DNA from: RGDT01 sp964630925
Lineage (GTDB): Bacteria > Planctomycetota > Planctomycetia > Gemmatales > Gemmataceae
Assembly: GCA_964630925.1 (NCBI GenBank)
Contig: CAZVZK010000164.1
Coordinates: forward strand, 1 to 22,340
Direction: 5' to 3'
Length of the DNA stretch: 22,340 nucleotides
Shown: in pieces, positions 15,865 to 21,949 of the stretch
Layout of the letters: each line of letters begins with the position of its first letter
How positions within the stretch are numbered: the stretch's first letter is position 1
Made by a program: the position numbers and the translations under genes
Notes under the pieces: generated by a model
Told to the model about the DNA's origin: nothing
Databases searched by the model: none
What the model saw: the letters and a program-made list of their open reading frames with translations, nothing else

Positions 15865-15893
15865 ATTATCGCGGACACGGCCCGTAACGGGAA
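15865..15893 (-). promoter_or_regulatory. Candidate sigma70 promoter of asnS
   Basis: On the minus strand TTCCCG (15893-15888) and GATAAT (15870-15865) are separated by exactly 17 bp, about 30 bp upstream of the asnS ATG. The -10 matches the consensus well and the -35 only in part. Confidence 0.4.
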
Positions 15894-15932
15894 GGCTCGC
15901 GTCCGCCCCCGCCACCGAGATGCGTGCCAGTC

Positions 15933-16122
15933 CGGACAATCACCGATAGAAGCCCGTCACCCGTGTCCCCGGCGTGCCAGATGGCGTCCTTTCGCCCCGT
16001 CCCGAATTCCCGTTTGTCTCGGCCGATGTCGCCCATCCGCCCTGATCGACGGCCCCGTCGTGGGCGTCCGTCGGCGCCGGAGAATGGCGTAGGGCGCCGA
16101 CGCGGACGATCACCGATACAAG
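15933..16122. repeat. Direct repeat of a 20-mer, 170 bp apart
   Basis: The copies are at 15933-15952 and 16103-16122, both with the core CACCGATA, and differ at 2 of 20 positions. The spacing of 170 bp is not a multiple of three, so the similarity is not explained by a repeated protein motif in one frame. They could be binding sites or traces of a duplication. Confidence 0.45.
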
Positions 16123-16343
16123 AGTGACGGACCTCCCGCACTGGCCGTTCTTCTCCACGAGGTTTGTCATCTCGCACATCGCCACGCCTCCCGGCCCACG
16201 CCGCAGGATACCACGCCGGGGCCGAATCTCGATGACGACTTTGAGCGTCGTCGCCACGATTCCATCACTTTCCCCCATCGGCGGTGTCGTTCGCCGACCG
16301 TCGCCGGCTGTCTTGGTGGGTCGGGTTGTTGCCCGGCACTTCA

Positions 16344-16395
16344 CCGGGCGAAGCCCGACGGGAGGGCGTGATGCGTATCCTCGGGCTTCGCCCGG
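16344..16395. repeat. REP-like palindrome pair
   Basis: CCGGGCGAAGCCCGA (16344-16358) and TCGGGCTTCGCCCGG (16381-16395) are perfect reverse complements separated by 22 bp. Each arm is itself a mini-hairpin, CGGGC/GCCCG with a GAA or TTC loop. The pair lies 16 bp past the stop of the gene at 16411 (minus), a typical place for REP/BIME elements, and could protect or end that transcript. Confidence 0.6.
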
Positions 16396-16410
16396 CGTCA
16401 GTCGCCCCCT

Positions 16411-16779
16411 TCAACCCGACTCACCCTGTCCTCTCACCCTCTTCCGAATCTGCCGCGCCAGACCGCCAAGGTCCATCGAACTCCTGTAGCTACCACATTG
16501 GATCGTCAACTTTTCCAGCCGCTCCAGCAGCTCATCGGGCAGTTCGGCCAGCGCCGGGCTGCCCATCAGCTCCAGCGTCTGGAGCGCGTAGGCCACGACC
16601 AACTGGCTCGGGGCCGACAGCAAGGCGAGCAGCCCGTCGTGGCACTCGGGCCGACGAGCGATCTGCTCGACCAGCGCCCGGGGCGGAGGGTGCCCCTCCC
16701 AGCTCGGCGACTCATGCACGACCTGGGCCTTCGCCCAAACGCGAGCCGCCTCCTCAAGTAACGCGGACGCTTCCGACAT
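16411..16779 (-). CDS. Hypothetical small helical protein
   Basis: 122 aa from the ATG at 16779, not recognised. It is almost wholly helical in appearance, with HEAT-like stretches ('QLVVAYALQTLELMGSPALAELPDELLERLEKL') and a basic tail ('LARQIRKRVRG'). No signal peptide or membrane segment is visible. The frame continues upstream to a GTG at 16851, which would give 146 aa and would overlap the stop of the relic at 16848-16944 as GTGA; the extra residues look less protein-like, so I prefer the ATG, though it has no good SD. A REP-like pair lies just past the stop. Confidence 0.6.
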   Translation of the reverse strand: MSEASALLEEAARVWAKAQVVHESPSWEGHPPPRALVEQIARRPECHDGLLALLSAPSQLVVAYALQTLELMGSPALAELPDELLERLEKLTIQCGSYRSSMDLGGLARQIRKRVRGQGESG

Positions 16780-16847
16780 CGCGAAACCATGCTGAGCACG
16801 CACGACAGGGCCGCATTTCCACATGGCTTTCGCGGCCGAAATAGGCG

Positions 16848-16944
16848 TCACCTCGAACGCCCCTCACGGCCGGGGCCTTTCTTGTCCGACGCCCGGCTCA
16901 CCCGCCGGATCGCCTCGAGGTCGAAGATCAGGTCGGCCACCCCC
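16848..16944 (-). pseudogene. Relic of the 3' end of the secreted-protein gene at 17764-19185
   Basis: From 16879 to about 16943 the DNA matches 17789-17853 with only three mismatches, and the flanking CCTCACGGCC is also shared. A net 10-bp deletion between these blocks shifts the frame past the original stop. It encodes 'GVADLIFDLEAIRRVSRAS' then 'DKKGP', against 'GVADLVFDLEAIRRVIRAS' then 'DKKGP' in the intact gene. There is no start codon and no other part of that gene nearby, so this is a fragment. Its upstream edge is exactly the stop codon (16945-16947) of the neighbouring frameshifted gene. Confidence 0.85.
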
Positions 16945-17264
16945 CTACAGAACCTCGATCAGGTAGGTGGTCATCCAGATGTCGAGCTGTTGGAACCGCG
17001 CCTTCAGCCGCTCCTTGGCGCGACGAAATACTCCCGGTTCTCCGGGGCGTCGGGCACGTCCACGAACACCCGGATCAGGTCGTCGCGGTAGCTCTGCCCC
17101 TCCGACCGCCACCGGCCTCGGATCGTCTGCGTCTCGCACGAGACGGCCCCGAACTGCTCCTCGAACTCAATCAAGGTGTCGGCGATGGCCGCGTCCGGAA
17201 CGGGCGAGCCATCATTAAACCGTAACGGGAGCAGCACCTCGAAACGCCGAACCAGTCTGCTCAT
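16945..17264 (-). pseudogene. Frameshifted small conserved planctomycete gene
   Basis: From the ATG at 17264 the frame reads 'MSRLVRRFEVLLPLRFNDGS', 'IADTLIEFEEQFGAVSCETQTIRG' and 'DDLIRVFVDVPDAPENREYFV', then runs off into 'APRSG' and a TGA at 17004. A second frame picks up at once with 'AKERLKARFQQLDIWMTTYLIEVL' and TAG at 16945. The two halves together look like one protein of about 105 aa of a hypothetical family I believe is common in planctomycetes. The break is near 17017-17021 and corresponds to loss of one base (GTC-GCG-CCA where GTC-xGC-GCC-AAG would keep frame). It may be a true inactivating mutation or a sequencing error. The start overlaps the preceding 73-aa gene by 50 bp, and no SD is seen. 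Confidence 0.7.
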
Positions 17265-17436
17265 AGGTGGCAGGCCCATCGACGGTGAAGGAGACGCCCT
17301 GGACCGCCAGGAAGGGGAGCGCGTCCTCGGGGACGAGCATCTCCCCGCTCGCCCAGCTCTTGAAGCTGAAACGCCCGGCGAGCTGAGCGAGCGCCGCTCG
17401 CTTGGATTCGATGTTCGGGAAGCGGATCTGGATCAT
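17215..17436 (-). CDS. Small conserved hypothetical protein, first of an overlapping pair
   Basis: 73 aa: 'MIQIRFPNIESKRAALAQLAGRFSFKS', then 'WASGEMLVPEDALPFLAVQGVSFTVDGPATYEQ' and a short tail (broken here for length). I think it belongs with small planctomycete proteins of similar size paired with the gene that follows, but I know of no function. It looks like a compact alpha/beta domain without signal or membrane segment. The ATG at 17436 lies 6 nt after a TATACT -10 box, so the mRNA may be leaderless; accordingly no SD is present. Its 3' end runs 50 bp into the next gene in another frame. The pair could be a toxin-antitoxin-like module by size and overlap, but no motif supports this. Confidence 0.72.
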   Translation of the reverse strand: MIQIRFPNIESKRAALAQLAGRFSFKSWASGEMLVPEDALPFLAVQGVSFTVDGPATYEQTGSAFRGAAPVTV

Positions 17437-17763
17437 GGACGAAGTATACCACCGCGCCGGGGGGCTGACAAGGCAACGAGCCACGCCACGCCACACCGCA
17501 GGACCCTTCCTCGCAACAGGGTGACAAGAGCAAACGCCGCAGCCCGCTCCGGGGTGGTGGCCGGACGAGGCACGGCGATTGGTTCGGCACCTCAGGCCGC
17601 GCCAGTCGAAAGGGAGCCGTTGGACCGTCCGATCTCGCTCCGGCATCCCCCTTGCCGCCCCGCCCACCTCCGCCCGATGCAGATGGCCCACGGTGCCGCG
17701 CAACCACCAGAGATCGGGTGGCGGCAGAGGCGGGCAAGGGCGCCGGGCGAAGCCGCCGCCGCC
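17437..17763. other. 327-bp stretch between the secreted-protein gene and the small pair
   Basis: Apart from the promoter at 17443-17471, I see no gene. Frames that cross it give Arg/Pro-rich translations without family similarity. There is no strong hairpin with a T-run to end the transcript of the gene at 17764, and no RNA gene is recognisable. Confidence 0.45.
17443..17471 (-). promoter_or_regulatory. Near-consensus sigma70 promoter giving a predicted leaderless mRNA
   Basis: On the minus strand TTGTCA (17471-17466) and TATACT (17448-17443) are separated by 17 bp. That is five of six matches to each consensus hexamer at ideal spacing. Starting 7 nt past the -10 puts +1 at 17436, the A of the ATG of the 73-aa gene. 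This is the best promoter match in the window. Confidence 0.75.
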
Positions 17764-19185
17764 TCACGGCCCTTTCCTGGGCGGCCCCTTCTTGTCCGAC
17801 GCCCGGATCACCCGCCGGATCGCTTCGAGGTCGAAGACCAGGTCGGCCACCCCCTCGTCGCCCCCGAGCCACGCCTCCGCCGACGCGGCGATCAGGCTCA
17901 AGTCCCCCGTCATGCCGATCTCCACCTCCAGCCTCGACCCCTTCGGCCACAGCGGCACGAAGGCCGGCAGGCCCTTGTCGATCCGGAAGTACTTGAACAT
18001 GACGTCTTCCAGCTTCAGCGCCGACCCCACCGTCTTCGCGTTGATCCCCAGCCCCAGGAGCATCGCCCCGTACATCCGCTCCTTCTGGGCGGTGTCCTTC
18101 TCGTACTTGTCCACGCGCTTCTGGTCCACCTTCATCCGGGTGCCGATGGAGACGTTGTGCAGGTCGCCGCCCGTGTCATTCCGCAGGCTGACGGAGACGC
18201 GGCCACCGGGGCCCACCTTGAAGCTGTTGGTGAACTTCTTCGCCGGCAGCACCGCCTTCTTCGGGTTGCGGGCGAGGTAGTCCGCGCGGATCAACGCCCG
18301 GACCCGGTTCATCACCATCACCTTCAGGCAGGCCATCTCCACCGCCGACCGCTGGCGGTCGAACGCCTTGTCGAACCCCAGCCCGTTGAACAGGCCCACC
18401 ACGGCCTTGCCCGTGCCGGCGAAGTCCGTATCGGGGCTGAGCGCCTCCCCCAGGAACTTCAGCACCCGCGCCCGCCGTGCGAGGTCGCCGGCGGACCACT
18501 TCGCCAGCTCCCTCGCGTCCTTCGCCATCGCCTGCTCGTGCATCTCCTGCAAGAGCGTCTTCAGCTCCGCCAGCCCCGCCACGTGCTTGTCCTTCGACCC
18601 CGCGGACCGGGCGAGGAGGTGGCGGTCCGGCCCGTGATGCACGCGGACGCCATCCAGGACGTAGTTCGCCGAACACTGCTGGTAGAGCAGGGGCCGCTCG
18701 CCGGCCAGCTCCAGCGTGGCCATGACGGCCGGCGGGTAGGTGGGCCTGGCCGCCTTCACCCACCGCAAGGCCCCGGACAGCCCCGTCGAACTGGGGCTGA
18801 TACTGGAGAACCCGGAGAGGGACCGCCCGTCATCGCCGAGCCTGCCCCGGTAGACCCCCGGGAACATGTCGGCGACGCGGGTGTGGTACTCGCGCCCGAC
18901 GAATTCCCAGGTGCCCCCGGTGTCCGGCTCGGCGACGAACAGCTCCAGCGTCTTCTGCGGGCCGTCCGGCTGCCACTCGATGACGCCGTGGACGCGGCCG
19001 CCCTCCTCCCGGATGACCGCGACGGCCGCCTTGAAGACCTTCCCGCCCCCGAGGGGGGCGGTCAGCTCCCAGGTGCCCAGTGCGGGCGTCGGAGCCGCGT
19101 GTGCCGCCGCCGATGGCCAGGCCAGGCCGATCAGGACCAGCGCCGCCGCCGTCCCGCCGGGCGTGAACGTCTTCGCGTTACCCAT
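17764..19185 (-). CDS. Large secreted protein of unknown function
   Basis: 473 aa. A signal peptide is clear (basic start, then 'TAAALVLIGLAWPSAAAHA' with a likely cut after A-H-A). Residues about 35-150 are beta-rich and lipocalin-like by eye ('LGTWELTAPLGGGKVFKAAV', 'GRVHGVIEWQPDGPQKTLELF', 'YRGRLGDDGRSLSGF'). The middle is helical with many Lys/Glu ('LAELKTLLQEMHEQAMAKDARELAKW'). The C-terminal part has a beta region ('GRVSVSLRNDTGGDLHNVSIGTRMKV') like the extracellular linker domains of other planctomycete exported proteins, and ends basic ('KKGPPRKGP'). No catalytic motif was found. The ATG at 19185 follows GGGAGG at 6 nt. Its last about 30 codons are duplicated as a relic at 16848-16944. 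Confidence 0.82.
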   Translation of the reverse strand: MGNAKTFTPGGTAAALVLIGLAWPSAAAHAAPTPALGTWELTAPLGGGKVFKAAVAVIREEGGRVHGVIEWQPDGPQKTLELFVAEPDTGGTWEFVGREYHTRVADMFPGVYRGRLGDDGRSLSGFSSISPSSTGLSGALRWVKAARPTYPPAVMATLELAGERPLLYQQCSANYVLDGVRVHHGPDRHLLARSAGSKDKHVAGLAELKTLLQEMHEQAMAKDARELAKWSAGDLARRARVLKFLGEALSPDTDFAGTGKAVVGLFNGLGFDKAFDRQRSAVEMACLKVMVMNRVRALIRADYLARNPKKAVLPAKKFTNSFKVGPGGRVSVSLRNDTGGDLHNVSIGTRMKVDQKRVDKYEKDTAQKERMYGAMLLGLGINAKTVGSALKLEDVMFKYFRIDKGLPAFVPLWPKGSRLEVEIGMTGDLSLIAASAEAWLGGDEGVADLVFDLEAIRRVIRASDKKGPPRKGP

Positions 19186-19267
19186 GTCCGCCTCCCGGTG
19201 AGCGTACCCCTGGTGGCCTCGCAACCGAACATCATCGCCAACAGACAAGGTATGGGCCCGCCGTGTC

Positions 19268-19296
19268 TTCCGCCGTCGGGCGGCGCGTGGTACGAT
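19268..19296 (+). promoter_or_regulatory. Candidate promoter of the STAS operon
   Basis: TTCCGC (19268-19273) and TACGAT (19291-19296) are 17 bp apart, 28 bp before the ATG at 19324. The -10 is fair and the -35 weak. The gap is divergent from the secreted-protein gene at 19185. Confidence 0.3.
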
Positions 19297-19323
19297 GACC
19301 CTAGATGATTCGGAGGGCGTGCC

Positions 19324-19827
19324 ATGCTGCCGGCGGGGATCGAGCCGAGGCCGAGCCTCCAACTGAGCGAGAAGGTATTCGCCGTGGGCTTCCCCGGCGA
19401 GAGCGTGCCGGACCCGTTCGCCACGGGCGAGATGGTGGAGCGTCTGCGCGGCGTGGTCGCCGGCATGGAGGCCCGCCCCGGCCCGAACGCCCTGGTCATC
19501 GACCTCCGCAACGTGCCGGAGGTGTCGGGGGCCGGCGTCTACGCCCTGAAGTCGCTACGCACCTCCCTGCGAGAGAGGCGGGTCAAGGCCGTCCTCGTCG
19601 TCCGGGATGAGGACGCCCGCCAGTGGCTGCACGGCACGGGTGTCACCGATCACATGAGGGTGGTCGTCGGCGAGACGGGCCTCCAGGCCTGGCTGGCGCA
19701 GGCCGCCGAGGACGCGGCCATGTTCTCCGAGGAGAACATGCGCAAGATGCTCGCCGACAACATCACCTGGGACGACGTGATGGCCGCCGTGGCGAGGGGC
19801 AAGGAGCGGGCGAGGAAGGCCCCATGA
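19324..19827 (+). CDS. STAS-domain-like protein
   Basis: 167 aa. Residues about 15-120 have the STAS alternation of strands and helices: 'KVFAVGFPGESVPDPFATGEMVERLRGVV', then 'NALVIDLRNVPEVSGAGVYALKSLRTSLRERRVKAVLVV', then 'LHGTGVTDHMRVV' (each split here by commas). In anti-anti-sigma factors the loop after the second strand reads D-S-S-G, with Ser phosphorylated. Here it is V-S68-G-A-G, so a Ser remains but the preceding Asp does not. The last 40 residues are an acidic-then-basic helical extension ('EENMRKMLADNITWDDVMAAVARGKERARK'). The ATG at 19324 has GGAGGG about 6 nt upstream. No anti-sigma kinase or sigma factor is nearby, so a role in partner switching is inference. It heads a three-gene operon. 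Confidence 0.72.
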   Translation: MLPAGIEPRPSLQLSEKVFAVGFPGESVPDPFATGEMVERLRGVVAGMEARPGPNALVIDLRNVPEVSGAGVYALKSLRTSLRERRVKAVLVVRDEDARQWLHGTGVTDHMRVVVGETGLQAWLAQAAEDAAMFSEENMRKMLADNITWDDVMAAVARGKERARKAP

Positions 19828-20159
19828 CCCCTTCGATGCCCCCGCCCCGATTCCAGCTCATCTTCACCGGCCCGATCCTCGAGCGCATCGAGCGCTGGAC
19901 CGCCTGGGCCGAGGAGAACGGCCTCGGCCCTGAATTCGCCAAGGCGCTGGCCACCGTCCGCTACCGCCTGGCCTACGAGGCCGACGAGTGGGGTGCGCCC
20001 GAGGACGACGAGGGAACGGCCGGCCCCGACGCCGAGGTCCGCAACGGCGAGGTGATGATGCTGGCGGTCCGCTACGGCATCGCCCACGCCCAGCGGGCCG
20101 TCTTCGTCGCGGGCCTCCGATGGCGTGCCGACTACCCCGGCGGGGGGCCGCCCGAGTGA
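19824..20159 (+). CDS. Small hypothetical protein, weakly RelE/ParE-like
   Basis: 111 aa, unrecognised at the sequence level. The order 'FQLIFTGPILERIERWTAWAEENGLGPEFAKALATVRYRLAYEADEWG' followed by 'MMLAVRYGIAHAQRAVFVAGLRW' recalls the RelE/ParE fold: two N-terminal helices that handle a substrate, then an '(L/A)RYxI...RxVFVxxLRW' strand pair. I see this only as a pattern, and the catalytic basic residues of RelE cannot be assigned. No antitoxin-like gene accompanies it. The ATG overlaps the STAS gene stop as ATGA, and its own TGA overlaps the GTG of the next gene (GTGA), so it is tightly coupled on both sides. It is likely cytoplasmic. (Motifs are given in separate blocks; the first is residues about 10-57.). 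Confidence 0.72.
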   Translation: MTPSMPPPRFQLIFTGPILERIERWTAWAEENGLGPEFAKALATVRYRLAYEADEWGAPEDDEGTAGPDAEVRNGEVMMLAVRYGIAHAQRAVFVAGLRWRADYPGGGPPE

Positions 20160-21901
20160 CCGAACGCGAATCCCTCGTCGCCGCCGTGATCGAACGTCCC
20201 GGTGACGACGCCACGCGGCTCGTCTTCGCCGACTGGCTCGACGACCACGGCGAGGGCGCCCGCGCTGGATTCATCCGCGCCTCCGTCGGGGCCTCACGCG
20301 GACGCCCCGGCTCCGCTCGCCGCGCCGAGCTGCTTGACACGGAGCGCGGCCTCCTCGCGGACAACGAGGCCGCGTGGCTCGGCCCGTGGCGCGGGCGTCT
20401 GCACGACTGGGGCTGGCGGCGCGGATTCCTGCATCGCGTGCGGATGACGGCGACGCAATTCCTGCGGCACGGCGAGGAGATGTTCCGCGCCGAGCCGGTC
20501 TCCCGGCTGGAACTGGTGAACGACGAGGGCGGGCCGCTGGCGGAGGACGCCATCCGGGCCGCGGTGGCGCACCCGGCGTTCGCCTTCGTGCGGGATTGCG
20601 CCGTCGTGCCGGCCCGCTATCTCGGCGCCCGGCCGGCGCCCGGCCCGTGGCTGGCGGCCCTGGCGGCCAACCGCCACGTCACGCGGCTGCGGCGGTTCGG
20701 GTCCGCCTCGTTCGACGGCGGGGGCCTGCGGGAGGTTGACGTGCGCTCGTTCTGCCGGGCGGGGCATCTCGGTCGGCTACGCCGCCTCAACCTGAGCTTC
20801 TACCACAACGAGCCGCCCGCCTGGCCCTCGCTCATCGACGCCATCGCCGAGGCGCGTTTCGCCCCGCGCCTCCGCGCCTTGAAGGTGGGCTGGCGGGGCC
20901 TGGGCGGCGCGGGCCTCCGCCGGCTGGCGTCCGACGCCGCCTTCGGCGGCCTGCGGGACCTCGACCTCTGGACCTACCGGGAGGCGCTCGGCGAGTGGCC
21001 CGCCCTCTTCGAGAGCCCGACACTCACCGCCGTCCGGTGCATGCGGCTGAGCGCCGACCTGATGCCGGCCTACGCCCGCTCGCCGATGGCGAGGCGCGTC
21101 CGCCGCCTGGAGGTCGCGTGGGCCGACATGCAAGGACACGGGGCGGAGATCCGCCGGGCCTGGCTGGACCTGATCCGCCGCGCACCACCGCCTCTGCGTC
21201 TGGAGCTATCGAACCACAACCCGGGCCGCGTCGTCTTCGCTGCCATGCGCCGCAACGGCTGGCTGCGCGAGGTCCGCGAGCTGGTCATCAGCGGCGACTC
21301 GCAGGGCGGCGATTACACGCTCGGCTCCGCGGCCGTCCTCCCCCTGTTCGCGCCGAGGGTGATGCCGACGCTGGCGGGCCTGAACATCCACGAGGCCAAC
21401 GAGCCGTCCGCCCTGCTCAAACTGGCCGCGTGGCCCGGCCTGCGCCGGCTCGAATCGCTCGAATTGACCGACGACTACCACGGGAGGCTCATCCCGTCCC
21501 GCTTCCGGCCCGAACACCCGCCTGGACGGCTCCGCACGCTCGGTGGCGTCCGTCTGACCACGGAGGAGGACGCCGTCCGCTTCCTCGCGGACTACCCCCT
21601 CGAACGCCTCTGCGGCCTGCGGCTGTCCTTCTGCGCCGAGTACGTCACCGGCAGGCACGCGCCCCGTCTTCCGCCAGCCACGGCCGAGCGCGTGATGCGC
21701 TCGCCGCGGCTGGCGCGTCTGGCCGACCTGGCCGTCGGGTTCGATCATCTGCCCGAGGTCGAGGCGCGTGTCGTCGCGCTGCTCGCGGACCCGGCCGTCC
21801 TGCCCGGCCTGCATCGCCTCTTCTGTAGCGGGTATTACTCGTTCTCGAGTGGGCCCGAGGCCGGCGCCCTACGCGCCCGCTTCGGGCCGCGTCTGGCGTG
21901 A
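20156..21901 (+). CDS. TIGR02996 domain protein with leucine-rich-repeat-like body
   Basis: 581 aa from a GTG at 20156 that overlaps the previous stop as GTGA. Residues 1-45 match the TIGR02996 repeat-companion domain ('MTERESLVAAVIERPGDD', 'RLVFADWLDDHGEGARAGFIR'), a motif usually followed in Gemmataceae by repeats. The body contains irregular LRR-like segments: 'GRLRRLNLSFYHNEP', 'RLRALKVGWRGLGGAGLRRLA', 'FGGLRDLDLW', 'GLRRLESLELTDDYHG', 'RLRTLGGVRLTTEEDA'. No enzyme motif, signal peptide or membrane span is seen, so it should be a cytoplasmic binding scaffold. It is the last gene of the three-gene operon. The start was chosen at the domain boundary; the frame runs further upstream, inside the previous gene, without similarity. 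Confidence 0.85.
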   Translation: MTERESLVAAVIERPGDDATRLVFADWLDDHGEGARAGFIRASVGASRGRPGSARRAELLDTERGLLADNEAAWLGPWRGRLHDWGWRRGFLHRVRMTATQFLRHGEEMFRAEPVSRLELVNDEGGPLAEDAIRAAVAHPAFAFVRDCAVVPARYLGARPAPGPWLAALAANRHVTRLRRFGSASFDGGGLREVDVRSFCRAGHLGRLRRLNLSFYHNEPPAWPSLIDAIAEARFAPRLRALKVGWRGLGGAGLRRLASDAAFGGLRDLDLWTYREALGEWPALFESPTLTAVRCMRLSADLMPAYARSPMARRVRRLEVAWADMQGHGAEIRRAWLDLIRRAPPPLRLELSNHNPGRVVFAAMRRNGWLREVRELVISGDSQGGDYTLGSAAVLPLFAPRVMPTLAGLNIHEANEPSALLKLAAWPGLRRLESLELTDDYHGRLIPSRFRPEHPPGRLRTLGGVRLTTEEDAVRFLADYPLERLCGLRLSFCAEYVTGRHAPRLPPATAERVMRSPRLARLADLAVGFDHLPEVEARVVALLADPAVLPGLHRLFCSGYYSFSSGPEAGALRARFGPRLA

Positions 21902-21949
21902 CCCGCCGCCCACGCGGCGCCACGCCGGACCGTGGATCGGGTGTGGCGA

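Larger units (their letters stand above)
15836..16410. other. 575-bp stretch without a convincing gene
   Basis: Open frames on both strands here show no family similarity and mixed, low-complexity Arg/Gly/Pro composition. What can be seen: the asnS promoter candidate at 15865-15893; a 20-mer at 15933-15952 repeated at 16103-16122 with 18 of 20 bases identical; and a REP-like palindrome pair at 16344-16395. No tRNA, rRNA or CRISPR pattern is visible. It may be decayed coding sequence or carry a small RNA, but nothing directly shows that. Confidence 0.5.

Noticed and set aside
15940..16344. Possible minus-strand gene of about 134 aa upstream of asnS
   Set aside because: No domain, no SD, irregular composition, and no similarity to anything recognised; kept as non-coding.
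15836..16410. tRNA, rRNA, CRISPR or insertion-sequence content
   Set aside because: No T-loop-type GTTCGA pattern, no repeat-spacer periodicity and no transposase frame here or elsewhere in the window.
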